47,177 nucleotides of DNA from positions 1 to 47,177 of the forward strand of contig NZ_BCQR01000093.1 in assembly GCF_001552175.1 (NCBI RefSeq). The letters are read 5' to 3'. The notes under the pieces were generated by a model, which worked only from the letters and a program-made list of their open reading frames with translations, made no database searches and was not told where the DNA came from. The translations under genes were made by a program, and so were the position numbers. How positions within the stretch are numbered: the stretch's first letter is position 1; each line of letters opens with the position of its first letter. This document shows, piece by piece, positions 6,808-16,811 of this stretch. This DNA is from Actinomadura kijaniata NBRC 14229 (GTDB lineage: Bacteria; Actinomycetota; Actinomycetes; Streptosporangiales; Streptosporangiaceae).

Positions 6808-9800
6808 TCAGGCCGGGGTTTCCGTCAGGCCGGCGAGGTCGGCGAGGACCTCGGAGGCGGTCACCGGGTCGAGTTCGCCGAACGCGTGCGTGGCGTCGTC
6901 GCGCCCTTCGAGGTCCTCGCAGATCCGGACGCGGTCGAGGAGCTGGTCGCCGGAGTCGGCCGGGTGTCCGGCGACGACGCCCGGGTCCAGGTCGATCACG
7001 ACGTGCAGGCCGCCGGGCGCGGGCCGGGCGATGTGGTCGGCGACGCCGCCGTCCCACGGCTCGCCGCGCCGCCACCCGCGCCGTTCCAGGTCGAGGATTC
7101 GCCCGACCGGCACCGTGACCCCCTCGAAGCGGGTCAGGCGGGCGCTGTGGCGCTCGGCGTCGGCGAGGGCGTGCACGGGGCGGTCGAGCTGCGGGAACGG
7201 CTGGGCGATCTCATAGTCGTCGAACACCTCCGCCCACGCCCCGAGGTCGCCGCCGAGGCGCGCCGGGTGGGCGACCCCGATCCGCGCCGTGCCGGGGAGG
7301 GTGAGTGCGTCGTCGTTCACGTCGGCGAACGTGCGGTCCTCGGCCGGCCGGAACGCGGTCGTCCCGGCGCCGGTCTCGGCCAGCCACACCAGCCGCCGCG
7401 CCAGGTGCCACAGCAGCGGGTGCCCGACGACATGGCTCCGGAAGTCCTCCGGCGTCCAGCTGGCGCCGGTCACCATCGCCGTCTCCAACCGCCGGACCTG
7501 CCCGTCGGCGACGGCCCGGACGTCCTCGCGGAGGACGGCGAACCGCCGCCGGGCGGCGGCCGCCAGGGTCTCGTCGTCCTTCACGCCCGGCTTCGGCAGC
7601 GCCTTGCGGGGCCTGCCGTCCTCGTCCCGCACGGCCAGGGCGAGCCGTTCGTCGAACCCGACCGTGAAGCGGCGCGGGCCGTAGTCGAGGGTGAGGACGC
7701 CGTCGGCGGGCAGGCCGAGGTCGGGGACGGCGCGGTCGGCGAGCTGCTCGACGGTGAGGCCCCGCCGCCGCGCGACCTCCGCGAACCTCTCCCGGGCGCG
7801 TTCCCGCAGGCCCCGGTACCGCGCCGTCTCCGCGATCCCGTGCAGGTGGGCCAGCGCGAGGCCGGTGCCGATCCCGGCGAGGACGTCCAGGCCCGCGACG
7901 GCCCTGCCGTGGCCGCCCTTTCCCGGCCAGGCGCGGACCAGGGGGACGAGGCGGCGGACGGTCCCGTCGTCGCCGAGCAGGCCGAGCTGGGTGAACGCCC
8001 AGCCGTCGCCGGACGGGGCGCCGTTGTCCTCCCAGCGGCGGAACAGCTCCCACCCGAACGCGCTCAGGGACTCCGGATCGCACGCCCGCCGGACCTCGGC
8101 CACGCCCGGATGCGGCGTGCCGGGCCGCGACAGCGCCAGCAGGGCGAGCAGGTGGGTGACGGCGGCGGGCGGCAGCGCCCGGTCGCGTCCGGCGAGGAGG
8201 ACCCGCGGGAGCACGGCGGGATCGGCCCAGTCCCCGATCACCGGCGGCTCGGCCGGCGCCCGGCCGAGCCGGTGGGTCCGCTCGAGGGTCTCGATCGCGG
8301 TGGCGGCCTCGTCGCCGTACTCGCGCGCCGTCGCCACGAGCGCAGCGGAACCGTGCTCGTCCGCCAGCAGCGCCAGGGCCTCGGTGGCGAGGCGCCGTGC
8401 CCGGACCGGTTTCCCCAGGGCGGCGGGGATGAGCAGGCGCGCGGCGTCCATGCCGTGCCATCCGAGCCAGGCGATCGTGTGGGGGCGGGTCCGCTTCCGG
8501 TCCAGCCATTCCGCCATGAGGGCGGCGACCTCCGCGTCCAGGTAAGGGAGCAGCAGCCCCCCGCACTCCCTCGGGTCCGCCCGGGCGGCCCGCACCGCCG
8601 GCCGGAACGCGTCGGCGCCGTGACGGGCGACGACCGCCCGCATGCGTCTGGTGCCGGCGGCGTCCCAGGAGAGCGTGGCGTTCCAGAGCGCGAGCATCCC
8701 CTTGGCGTACTCGTCGGGAGCGGCGATGAGCATGTCCAGCACCTCGTCGGGGCGCAGCCGACCGGTCCGGAACCGCAGGTGCTCCCTCGCCCAGTCGGTG
8801 TCCTCCGGGCGGTCTCGCCGCCACACCGACGCGGCCCAGGCGTCCCGTTCGCCGTCCGGCCAGGACACCCGGAGGCCGGGCGGTGTCAGGCCCGGCACGA
8901 CCGGCGCGGCCTCGCGCGGGCGGTTCCACGGCGGGTCGGCCAGGACGGCGGGGAGTTCCTCCGGCCCGGCGTCCGGGACTCCCACACGGCCGGTTCCGGC
9001 GGCGCGGACCTCGGCGGGCAGGTCGTCGGTGCGCAGCTCGGGGTGGGCGCGCAGGTGGTCGTCGAGCAGTTCGGCGACGCGGGGGTCGGCGGCCAGCGGG
9101 GCCAGCAGGCCGAGGGCGCGGCGCGGGAAACGCCGGGCGGCGGCGAGCAGCGCGGGCGGCACGCGCCCGTCGTCGCGGCGGTCGAGCAGGGCCCGGAACG
9201 CCTCGTCGCCGGGCAGCAGCGCGACCGCCTCCAGGAGCCGCCCGGCCTCGGCGGCGGCCAGATCGCCGCTCTCGTCGAGGCTGGTCAGCAGCACCGGCAG
9301 GGCGGCCGGGCCGAGGCCGTCCAGCAGCGTGGCGACGACGTCGAGGGTGCGTTCGCCCCAGCCCAGCGCCGCCCGCCGGCCGAGCACGGCCACGTGCTCG
9401 GCCGTGCCGATCGAGCACAGGACCAGCCGGCGGTCCTCGGCGTTCCTGGTGATCTCCCGGCACGCCTCGGTGACCCAGTCGTGCCGGGTCGGCACCAGGT
9501 AGGCGACGACGAGCCGCCGCCGGGGCGAGGTGCGCAGCCCGGCCAGCCGCCGCACGGCCTCGGCGTACGCGCCCTCGTCGGCGGCGGCCAGCAGCGTGCG
9601 CATCCGGCGGCCCGCGCCCTCGGGGCCGACGCCGCATCCGTTGCGGCGCTGGACCCGCATGACGTCGCCCCGGGTCCAGGACGCCCGGAACGACCCCCAC
9701 TCCACCAGCGCGCACGCCGCGAAGGCGGGGCCGTGCTCGGCGGTCCAGGCGTCCACGCACGTCCCCGGCACGTCGCGGTCCCGCTCCCGCACCCCCAGGA

Positions 9801-10068
9801 CGGCCGCGACCGTCCCCGCGCCGGTGGGGTCGGCCTCCCCCTCCAGGTACCGGCGGGCGGCCTCGGCAAGGTCCGGGTCACCCTCGCGCTTGGTCAGCAG
9901 CGAGTCGAGGGCGGGCTGCTTCTCCGCGACCAGGTCCGCCAGCTCCGTGCGCGCCGCCCGCCGGGCCGACGTCCGGGAGCGGGGCAGCCCGCCGCGCCGG
10001 GGATGGATCCCGCGGGCCCAGCCGGCGGGGAGCGTCAGGGTGTTCTCGTCGTGGGGAGGATTCGGCAT
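6808..10068 (-). CDS. DUF4132 protein, copy 1 (1086 aa)
   Basis: The closest full-length paralogue to the ATPase gene. It has the array's N-terminal signature (DENTLTLPAGW, then HPRRGGLP), a long helical, HEAT-like middle, and the DUF4132 core from about residue 793 (LDYGPRRFTVGFDE, then KALPKPGVKDDE). An HPLLWHLARRLVW segment and an ending of VTASEVLADLAGLT complete it. DUF4132 is the family of E. coli MolR and YehI; its biochemical role is not known, and I see no WGR domain here. The gene starts only 6 bases after the stop of copy 2 with a poor Shine-Dalgarno and no TAnnnT box, so it probably depends on transcription and translation from copy 2. No signal or membrane segment is visible. Confidence 0.9.
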   Translation of the reverse strand: MPNPPHDENTLTLPAGWARGIHPRRGGLPRSRTSARRAARTELADLVAEKQPALDSLLTKREGDPDLAEAARRYLEGEADPTGAGTVAAVLGVRERDRDVPGTCVDAWTAEHGPAFAACALVEWGSFRASWTRGDVMRVQRRNGCGVGPEGAGRRMRTLLAAADEGAYAEAVRRLAGLRTSPRRRLVVAYLVPTRHDWVTEACREITRNAEDRRLVLCSIGTAEHVAVLGRRAALGWGERTLDVVATLLDGLGPAALPVLLTSLDESGDLAAAEAGRLLEAVALLPGDEAFRALLDRRDDGRVPPALLAAARRFPRRALGLLAPLAADPRVAELLDDHLRAHPELRTDDLPAEVRAAGTGRVGVPDAGPEELPAVLADPPWNRPREAAPVVPGLTPPGLRVSWPDGERDAWAASVWRRDRPEDTDWAREHLRFRTGRLRPDEVLDMLIAAPDEYAKGMLALWNATLSWDAAGTRRMRAVVARHGADAFRPAVRAARADPRECGGLLLPYLDAEVAALMAEWLDRKRTRPHTIAWLGWHGMDAARLLIPAALGKPVRARRLATEALALLADEHGSAALVATAREYGDEAATAIETLERTHRLGRAPAEPPVIGDWADPAVLPRVLLAGRDRALPPAAVTHLLALLALSRPGTPHPGVAEVRRACDPESLSAFGWELFRRWEDNGAPSGDGWAFTQLGLLGDDGTVRRLVPLVRAWPGKGGHGRAVAGLDVLAGIGTGLALAHLHGIAETARYRGLRERARERFAEVARRRGLTVEQLADRAVPDLGLPADGVLTLDYGPRRFTVGFDERLALAVRDEDGRPRKALPKPGVKDDETLAAAARRRFAVLREDVRAVADGQVRRLETAMVTGASWTPEDFRSHVVGHPLLWHLARRLVWLAETGAGTTAFRPAEDRTFADVNDDALTLPGTARIGVAHPARLGGDLGAWAEVFDDYEIAQPFPQLDRPVHALADAERHSARLTRFEGVTVPVGRILDLERRGWRRGEPWDGGVADHIARPAPGGLHVVIDLDPGVVAGHPADSGDQLLDRVRICEDLEGRDDATHAFGELDPVTASEVLADLAGLTETPA

Positions 10069-10074
10069 GGCGGG

Positions 10075-13000
10075 TCAGCCCCGGGTCTCCGTCAGGTCGG
10101 CGAGGTCGGCGAGGACCTCGGAGGCGGTCACCGGGTCGAGCGCGGCGAACGGCCGTTCCAGGGGTCCCGCGTCGTAGTGGTCGTCGGGCGCGGTGCCGAG
10201 CCAGAGATGATGGATCGTCTGCCGGGGGGCGCTGGCCAGATGGGACACGTGGACGCCGGGTTCGAGGTTGGCCACGACGTGCAGGCCGTCCGCGACGGGC
10301 TTGGAGATCCAGCGTTCGAACCCCGCGTCCAGCGCCGGGCCCCGCACCCAGCCGCGCCGTTCCAGGCCGAGGACCAGGCCGGTCGGCACGGTGACGCCCT
10401 CGAAGCGGGGCAGCCGCGTGCCGTCGCGCTCGGTGTCGGTGAGGGCGTGGACGGGCCGTCCGAGCTGCGGGAACGGCTGGAGGATCTCGTAGTCGGCGAA
10501 CACCTCCGCCCACGCCTTGAGGTCGTCGCCCAGGTGGATCGGGTGCGGCAGGTGGACCGGCGCGGTGCCGGGCAGGTCGAACGCGTCGTCGTCGACGTCG
10601 GCGAGCGTGCCGTCCTCGGCGACGCGGAACGCCGTGCCGTCGGCCTGCCAGACCAGGCGGCGGGCCAGGTGCCGGATCAGGGGGTGCTCCACGACGTGGG
10701 TGCGGAACTCCTCCGCCGTCCACCGGCGGCCGGTGACCATGGCCCGCTCCAGACGGTGGACCTCACCGGAGGCGACGGCCCGCACGTCCTTCTTCATCTG
10801 GGCGAACCGCTGGTAGGCGGCCTCCGCCGCTTCCGGGTCGTCCTTGGCGCCCGGCTTGGGCAGGGACTTGCGCGGCTTGCCGGACTCATCCCGGACGAAC
10901 GGCCTGAGCTGCTCGTCGAACCCGACCGTGAAACGGCGCGGACCGTAGTCCAGGACCATGCTCCCGTCGGCGTCCAGCCCGAAGTCGGGCACCAGGCGGT
11001 CGGCGAGCTGGTCGGCGGTGAGGCCGAGGACGTCGGCGACCTCCCCGATCTTCTCCTGCGCGCGTTCCCTCAGCGCCTTGAACCTCACCTTCCGCGCGAT
11101 GCCGTTGAGGTGCGTCAGCGCCGTCTCGGTGCCGATCGCGGCCAGCACGTCCAGGCCGACGACGGCCTTGTGGTGGCCGTTCTCCCCCGGCCACGCCCGG
11201 ATGACCGGGGTGAGGCGGCGGACGGTGTCGTCGTCGCCGGTCAGCGCGAGCTGCGCGAGCGCCCAGCCGCCCCCGGCCGGGGAGCCGCCGCGCTCCCACT
11301 CCCGGAACAGCGCCCAGCCGAACGCCGCCAGCGACGCCGGGTCGCACGCCTCACGCACCTCCGCGAGGAGGGGGTAGGGGGCGTCGGGCCGCGAGACCGC
11401 CAGCATCGTGATCAGGTGGCCGGTCGCCGCGAGCGGCAGGGCCCGTTCGCGGCCGCGCAGCAGCACCGGGGGCAGCACGGCGGGATCGGCCCAGGTCCCG
11501 ATGGACGGCATGGGCTCGGGCAGCGTGGCCAGGGGGTCGCGGGCCGCCAGCCCGGCGACGGCGTCCGCGGCCTGGTCGCCGTACTCGCGGGCCGCCGCCA
11601 CGACCGCGTCGGCGCCGACGCGGTCCACCAGGAACAGCAGGGCGCGTTCGGCGTCGCGGCGCGCCTTCCCTCCCGGCTTGCCGAGCGCCGCCGGGACCAG
11701 GGGGCGGGCGGCGTCGGCCCCGTGGCGTTCGAACCACGCCTCCGCCGCGGGCCGGATCCGCTTGCCCTTCTCCAGCCCGCCCGCCATGAGCTTGGCGACG
11801 TCGGCGTCCAGGTAGGGCAGCAGGATCTCGCCGCAGTCACCGGAGCTCGCCTTGACGGCGGCCATCGCGAACGGGAACGCGTCGATCTCGAACCGCGCCA
11901 CGACGGTCCGCAGCCACGGCACGTCGTCGCCGCTCGCCAGCTCCGCTCCCCACCAGCCGCCCACCAGCGGCCGGACCAGCTCCACGGGGGCCAGTTGCAG
12001 CAGGTCGACACTGTCGCGCCACTTCAGGCGTCTTTCGGCGAACCGCCGGACGGCCTCCGCCCAGTCGGTGTCGGGGCCGGTCCATCGGTCGTCGAACAGG
12101 TGCGGGGTCGCCCAGCTCTCGCGTTCCCCCTCGCTCCAGACGACGCGCGGCTCACCGAGGGGTTTCAGGCCCTTGACGACGACCGGTTCCGCGTTCGGGC
12201 GCGCGCGGGTCCACGGCGGGGAGACCAGCGACTCGGGCAGGTCCTCCGGCGCGGCGTCGGGGACGCGTCCGCCCGCCGCCTCCAGCGTCTCGACCACGGC
12301 GCGGACGTCGGCGGGCAGGTCGGCGTCGCGGAGCCGGGGGTGGACGCGCAGGTGCGCGGCGAGCAGGTCGGCGACGTCCGGTGCGGCGGCCTCGGCGGCG
12401 TAGATCCGCAGCGCCCGCTCGGGGAACCGCCGGGCCGCCGCGAGCAGCGCCGGTCCCGCGAACCGCCGGTCGCGCCGCTCCAGCAGCGCCCGGAACGCCT
12501 CGTCGGTGGGGATCACGGAGATCGCCTCGAGGACCAGCCGGAGGGCGGCGGCGTCCACCCGGTCGTGGTCGTAGGTGCGCAGTAGGAGGGGCAGCGCGGC
12601 GGGGCCGAGCCCGTCGAGCAGGGTGGCGAGCATCGCGGGCGTGGCCTCGCCCCAGGCCAGCAGCAGCCGGTCGCCGAACAGCCCGAGGTGTTCGGGAGCG
12701 AGCGCGCTCAGGAGGAGCTCGCGGTCCGCTCCCGGCGGGCGGGCGGTCAGGTCGTCGACCTCCGCGAGCCAGTCGGGACGGCCCGGGACCAGGTACGCCG
12801 TCCACTCCCGGCGCTGCGGGGTGGTGCGCAGCTCCGCCAGGCGCGCGACGACCTCCCGGTGGTCGTCCTCGCCCGCGACGGCCAGCAGCGCGCGCATGCG
12901 GCGGAGCCGCCCGTCCTCGCGGGGAAACTGGACCTTGCGCACGACGCCGACCCACGCACCCCGCCAGTCTCCGCCGGCCGCGCGCTCCGGGGCGAGCCCG

Positions 13001-13389
13001 TCGCGTTCCACCACCGCGCACGCGGCGAACGCCAGGCCGTGTTCCCGGACCCATCCGTCCACGAACACGCCCGGTGTGGCCCCGTCCACGCCCGCCAGGC
13101 CCACGACGGCCGCGACCGCCGCCGCCCCGGCGGGATCGGCCTTCCCGTCCAGGTGGCGTCGGGCCGCCTCGGCCAGATCGGGCTCCCCGGCCCGCCCGGC
13201 CAGCAGCGAGTCGAGGGCGGGCCGCGCCTTCGCGACCACCCGCCGCAGGGCGGCCCCGGCCGAGTCCCGGACCCGGACGTCGACGGCGGCGTTGACGGCG
13301 TGGCCGTCGCGGCGGGGGTGCGTCCGGCCGGCCCACTCCTCGGGGAGGGCCAGGGTGTTCTCGTCCTGCGGGGTGAGCGTCTCGGGCAT
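10075..13389 (-). CDS. DUF4132 protein, copy 2 (1104 aa), behind a RecA-NDp-type promoter
   Basis: This full-length paralogue begins with ENTLALPEEW and HPRRDG, continues with helical repeats of the AxRFPERALRI type, and has the DUF4132 core near residue 810 (LDYGPRRFTVGFDE and KSLPKPGAKDD). It also has HPLIRHLARRLVW and the ending PVTASEVLADLADLT. The frame is open upstream to a GTG at 13422 that overlaps the stop of copy 3. I choose the ATG at 13389 because the other copies all start 10-14 residues before the LP-x2-W motif, and because a leaderless-type promoter ends 7 bases before it. Copy 1 follows after 6 bases. Function unknown; probably cytoplasmic and part of the MoxR/VWA system. Confidence 0.9.
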   Translation of the reverse strand: MPETLTPQDENTLALPEEWAGRTHPRRDGHAVNAAVDVRVRDSAGAALRRVVAKARPALDSLLAGRAGEPDLAEAARRHLDGKADPAGAAAVAAVVGLAGVDGATPGVFVDGWVREHGLAFAACAVVERDGLAPERAAGGDWRGAWVGVVRKVQFPREDGRLRRMRALLAVAGEDDHREVVARLAELRTTPQRREWTAYLVPGRPDWLAEVDDLTARPPGADRELLLSALAPEHLGLFGDRLLLAWGEATPAMLATLLDGLGPAALPLLLRTYDHDRVDAAALRLVLEAISVIPTDEAFRALLERRDRRFAGPALLAAARRFPERALRIYAAEAAAPDVADLLAAHLRVHPRLRDADLPADVRAVVETLEAAGGRVPDAAPEDLPESLVSPPWTRARPNAEPVVVKGLKPLGEPRVVWSEGERESWATPHLFDDRWTGPDTDWAEAVRRFAERRLKWRDSVDLLQLAPVELVRPLVGGWWGAELASGDDVPWLRTVVARFEIDAFPFAMAAVKASSGDCGEILLPYLDADVAKLMAGGLEKGKRIRPAAEAWFERHGADAARPLVPAALGKPGGKARRDAERALLFLVDRVGADAVVAAAREYGDQAADAVAGLAARDPLATLPEPMPSIGTWADPAVLPPVLLRGRERALPLAATGHLITMLAVSRPDAPYPLLAEVREACDPASLAAFGWALFREWERGGSPAGGGWALAQLALTGDDDTVRRLTPVIRAWPGENGHHKAVVGLDVLAAIGTETALTHLNGIARKVRFKALRERAQEKIGEVADVLGLTADQLADRLVPDFGLDADGSMVLDYGPRRFTVGFDEQLRPFVRDESGKPRKSLPKPGAKDDPEAAEAAYQRFAQMKKDVRAVASGEVHRLERAMVTGRRWTAEEFRTHVVEHPLIRHLARRLVWQADGTAFRVAEDGTLADVDDDAFDLPGTAPVHLPHPIHLGDDLKAWAEVFADYEILQPFPQLGRPVHALTDTERDGTRLPRFEGVTVPTGLVLGLERRGWVRGPALDAGFERWISKPVADGLHVVANLEPGVHVSHLASAPRQTIHHLWLGTAPDDHYDAGPLERPFAALDPVTASEVLADLADLTETRG

Positions 13390-13396
13390 GCGGATC

Positions 13397-13418
13397 ACCG
13401 TAGGGGACATCACCGACA
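13397..13418 (-). promoter_or_regulatory. RecA-NDp (PafBC-type DNA-damage) promoter motif before DUF4132 copy 2
   Basis: On the minus strand TGTCGGTG (13418-13411) is followed by exactly 8 bases and TACGGT (13402-13397), then 7 bases to the ATG at 13389. This fits all defined positions of the RecA-NDp consensus TGTCRGTG-N8-TAnnnT known from mycobacterial DNA-damage genes controlled by PafBC; only the less conserved leading T is an A. It sits directly after the stop codon of copy 3, within a 29-base gap. Damage induction and a leaderless transcript are inferences. Confidence 0.7.
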
Positions 13419-16400
13419 TCACGCCCCGGTGAGCTCGGTGAGGTCGGCGAGGACCTCGGAGGCGGTCACCGGGTCCAGGTCACCGAAACGCGAGCCGGAG
13501 TCGTCGTCCGCGCGGAGGTGACCGCCGGGGCCGGTGTCGAGGGCGATGTGGATGAGGCGCTGCTCGGGCCAGAAGTCGGGGTCCCCCACCGAAACACCGG
13601 GATCCAGGTGCACCACCAGGGAGCGGCCGTCGGGCAGGGGGCGGAGGATCCATCCCTGGATGCCCGCGTCCTGGGCCTCCCCGCGCGCCCAGCCGCGCCG
13701 CTCCAGGCCGAGGATCCGGTGGGTCGGGACGGTGGCGTCCGCGAACCGGTCCAGGGTCCGGGAGGCGCGCTCGGCGTCGGTGAGCGTGTGGACGGGACGG
13801 CCGAGCTGCGGGAACGGCTGCACGATCTCGTAGTCGGCGAGCAGCTCGCTCCATGCCCCGGTCCCCTCCCCGAGGTCCAGCGGGTGGGCGATGCCGACAC
13901 GGGCGGTGCCCGGGAGGGTGAACGGGTCGTCGTTCACGTCGGCGAACGTGCCGTCCTCGGCGACACGGAACGCCGTGGTCGCGTTCCCGTCCTCGGCCAG
14001 CCACACCAGGCGGCGCATCAGATGTCCCAGCAGCGGATGCGCCACGAACAGGTCCCGGAACTCGGCGGCCGTCCAGCGGCGGCGGTGCACCATGGCCGAT
14101 TCGAGGCGGTGGATCTGGTCGGAGGCGACAGTCCGGACGTCCTTCTTCAGCGCCGCGAACCGCTTGTAGGCGTCTCCCGCCAGCGTCTCGTCGTCCTTGA
14201 CTCCCGGCCTGGGCAACGCCGTGCGGGGCTTGCCGTTCTCATCGCGGACGAACGGCTTGAGCCGCTCGTCGAAGCCCACGGTGAAACGGCGCGGACCGTA
14301 GTCGAGGACGAGGCGGCCGTCGGCGTCCAGGCCGAAGTCGGGGACCAGACGGTCGGCGAGCCGGTCGGCCGTGAGCCCCAGCCTGTCGGCGACCTCCCCG
14401 ATCTTCTCCCGGGCGCTGGCCTTCAGTCCCTTGAACTTCACCTTCTGGGCGATGGCGTGCAGGTGCATCAACGCCACGTCGGTGCCGATCGCCGCCAGCA
14501 CGTCCAGCCCGGCGACGGCCTTCTTGTGCCCGCCCTCGCCGGGCCAGGACCGGATGAGCGGGGTGAGCCGCCGCACCGTCTCGTCGTCGCCGGTCAGCCC
14601 GAGCTGCGTCAGCGCCCACCCGTCCTTGGACGGCGCGCCCGCCGCCTGCCAGCGTTCGAACAGCGCCCAGCCGAACTCGGCCAGCGACGCCGGGTCGCAC
14701 ACCTCCCGGACCACGCCGACGCCCGGATAGACCTCGTCCAGCGGTGACATCGCCAGCATCGTGACGACGTGCCGCGTCGCGTCGGGGGGCAGGGCGCGTT
14801 CGCGGTCGCGCAGCAGCGGTCGCGGCAGGAGGGTGGCGTCCGCCCAGTCACCGGGCTTGGGGATGCGGGCAGGAAACCGCTCCAGAGGATCGGTGTTCAG
14901 GAGTTCCCCGATCGCGGCGGCGGCCTGGTCGCCGTACTCGCGGGCGGCGGCCAGCACCGTCTCGGCCCCGCTGTGGGCGGCCAGGGCCAGCAACGCGCCC
15001 TCGGCGTCGCGCCGCTCCGGCCCCGGCTCACCGAGGGCGTCGGGGACCAGCAGCCGGGCGGCGGCGGTGCCGTGCCGCGCCAGCCAGCGCAGCGCCACCG
15101 GACGCACGGATTTCAGGCGGGCCCGCCAGTCGGCCATCCGCCGGGCCACCTCGACGCTCCGGAACGGCGCGAGCCCCTGCGCGCCGGTGGCGGCCCTGGC
15201 GTCCGCGACCCGCAGGATCAGCGGCAGCGCGTCCGTCCCGAACCGCGCCGCGACCGAACGCTGCCAGTCCTCGGCGTACCACACCTCCTCGGGCGCCCAC
15301 TCCGCCAGCACCGGAGGCAGCAGGTGATCGGGCGCGTCGAGCAGGGCCGCGGCCGCGCCGTACGAGGACAGCGTCCCGGCGAGCATCTCCGCGACCCGCT
15401 TCTCCCAGTCGACGCCGGGTTCCCTCCAGCTGAAGACCTCCGGTCTCCTCGCCCACTCCTCGCGCTCGCCCTCCGCCCAGCACAGCTCCGGCTCGGCGGG
15501 CGGGGTCAGCCCGGTCAGCACCGTCCGCCGCACCGGCCTGCGCTCGCGCGTCCACGGCGGCGACACCAGCAGGTCCGGAAGGCCGCCGGACGGCGCGTCC
15601 GGGACCCGCGCCGACGAACGCGTGATCTCCTCGATCGCCCTGCGCGCCTCGTCCGGCAGCGCGGGCAGGACCTCCGCCACCAGGTCCGTCGAGGTCATCA
15701 CGTGGTCGCGCAGCAGCGACGACAGCAGCTCCGCCTTCCGGCCCGTCCCCTCGGCCGCCGCGGGAAGCAGCCGCAGCGCCCGCACCGGGAACCGCTTCAC
15801 CGCCTTCGCCAGGGCGGGACCCGTGTACTTGTCCCCGGCGCCGTCCGCGAGGACCTGGAACGCCCCGTCGTCCGGGAGCACCGACAGCGCGTTCACCAGC
15901 AGCTTGTGAGCGTCGGCCGGGAGGTGCGCGCCGCCCAGCGCCTTCCGCACGGCCGGGGCCGTTCCCGCGCCGGCCCCGTCGGCGATGGTGGCGATGATGT
16001 CGAGATGCCACTCGTACCACCCCAGGTCCGCGTGCGCGCCCAGCCCGGCGGCCTGCTCGGGCGAGCCCACCGCGCACCACAGCATCCAGTGGCAGGACTT
16101 CTCGCCGGTGGTGGCGTCCGGCAGCTCGCCCAGGCACCCGTCCAGCCAGTCCGCCCGTTCGGGAAGGAGATAGGACGCGATGATCCGCCGCAGCGGGGTG
16201 TCCCGCGCCCCCTCCAGCGACTCCAGCGCCGCCCGGTACTCCGCCTCGTCGGCGGCGACCAGCAGGGCGCGCATCCGGCGGGCGGCGGACCGCGCGGCCC
16301 ACCAGCGCCCCATCTGGTCGTCCTCCCGGACCGGCCCGAGCCCGAACGCCTTGTACCGCGCGCCCTCGCTCCAGGTGCCCCAGTCGGTCTGCATCGACCC

Positions 16401-16784
16401 CATCTCGACCAGCGCGCGGGCGGCGAACGCCAACCCGTGCTCGGCGGCCCAGGCGTCGATGACGCGCGCGTGCAGGTCGTCGGGGAGGTCCTCCAGCGCC
16501 CGGCCGACCAGCATCGCGATCCCCGCGGCTCCCACCGGATCGGCCTCGCCCCTCAGGTGCGCCCACATCCGTTCGGCTATCGCGGCGTCCACGCGGCCTT
16601 GCGCCAGGCTCGCCCGGAGGGTCGCGCTCGTCCGTTCCGTGTGGTCGCGCATCTCCCGCACGGCCTCGGCGTCCACTCCGGGAACGGAAACGGGAGTGCC
16701 GCCGCGCCGGGGGTGCAGGCGGCTCCGCCAGGCGGCGGGCAGGATCAACGAGTCCTCGTCGGGGAGGGTGGAGGGTGTGTTCAC
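13419..16784 (-). CDS. DUF4132 protein, copy 3 (1121 aa)
   Basis: The longest paralogue. It has the N-terminal signature (DEDSLILPAAW, HPRRGGTP), a helical middle (KRFPVRALRLLP-type repeats) and the core around residue 826 (LDYGPRRFTVGFDE, TALPRPGVKDDE). An HPLLGHLMRRLVW segment and the ending PVTASEVLADLTELT follow. The start is a GTG at 16784, supported by alignment with the other copies. There is no clear TAnnnT box upstream and only a weak GGGA ribosome site. A decayed paralogue (16812-16918) lies immediately upstream, so this gene may have lost its original leader. Its stop overlaps GTG and ATG codons in the frame of copy 2, and the copy-2 promoter begins right after it. Confidence 0.9.
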   Translation of the reverse strand: MNTPSTLPDEDSLILPAAWRSRLHPRRGGTPVSVPGVDAEAVREMRDHTERTSATLRASLAQGRVDAAIAERMWAHLRGEADPVGAAGIAMLVGRALEDLPDDLHARVIDAWAAEHGLAFAARALVEMGSMQTDWGTWSEGARYKAFGLGPVREDDQMGRWWAARSAARRMRALLVAADEAEYRAALESLEGARDTPLRRIIASYLLPERADWLDGCLGELPDATTGEKSCHWMLWCAVGSPEQAAGLGAHADLGWYEWHLDIIATIADGAGAGTAPAVRKALGGAHLPADAHKLLVNALSVLPDDGAFQVLADGAGDKYTGPALAKAVKRFPVRALRLLPAAAEGTGRKAELLSSLLRDHVMTSTDLVAEVLPALPDEARRAIEEITRSSARVPDAPSGGLPDLLVSPPWTRERRPVRRTVLTGLTPPAEPELCWAEGEREEWARRPEVFSWREPGVDWEKRVAEMLAGTLSSYGAAAALLDAPDHLLPPVLAEWAPEEVWYAEDWQRSVAARFGTDALPLILRVADARAATGAQGLAPFRSVEVARRMADWRARLKSVRPVALRWLARHGTAAARLLVPDALGEPGPERRDAEGALLALAAHSGAETVLAAAREYGDQAAAAIGELLNTDPLERFPARIPKPGDWADATLLPRPLLRDRERALPPDATRHVVTMLAMSPLDEVYPGVGVVREVCDPASLAEFGWALFERWQAAGAPSKDGWALTQLGLTGDDETVRRLTPLIRSWPGEGGHKKAVAGLDVLAAIGTDVALMHLHAIAQKVKFKGLKASAREKIGEVADRLGLTADRLADRLVPDFGLDADGRLVLDYGPRRFTVGFDERLKPFVRDENGKPRTALPRPGVKDDETLAGDAYKRFAALKKDVRTVASDQIHRLESAMVHRRRWTAAEFRDLFVAHPLLGHLMRRLVWLAEDGNATTAFRVAEDGTFADVNDDPFTLPGTARVGIAHPLDLGEGTGAWSELLADYEIVQPFPQLGRPVHTLTDAERASRTLDRFADATVPTHRILGLERRGWARGEAQDAGIQGWILRPLPDGRSLVVHLDPGVSVGDPDFWPEQRLIHIALDTGPGGHLRADDDSGSRFGDLDPVTASEVLADLTELTGA

Positions 16785-16811
16785 GGTGTTTCCCAGGGAG
16801 GGTCGGAGGGT

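Noticed and set aside
13390..13422. GTG/ATG codons at 13422, 13419 and 13410 as starts of DUF4132 copy 2
   Set aside because: They fall in or beside the TGTCGGTG/TACGGT motif and give residues without counterpart in the other copies.
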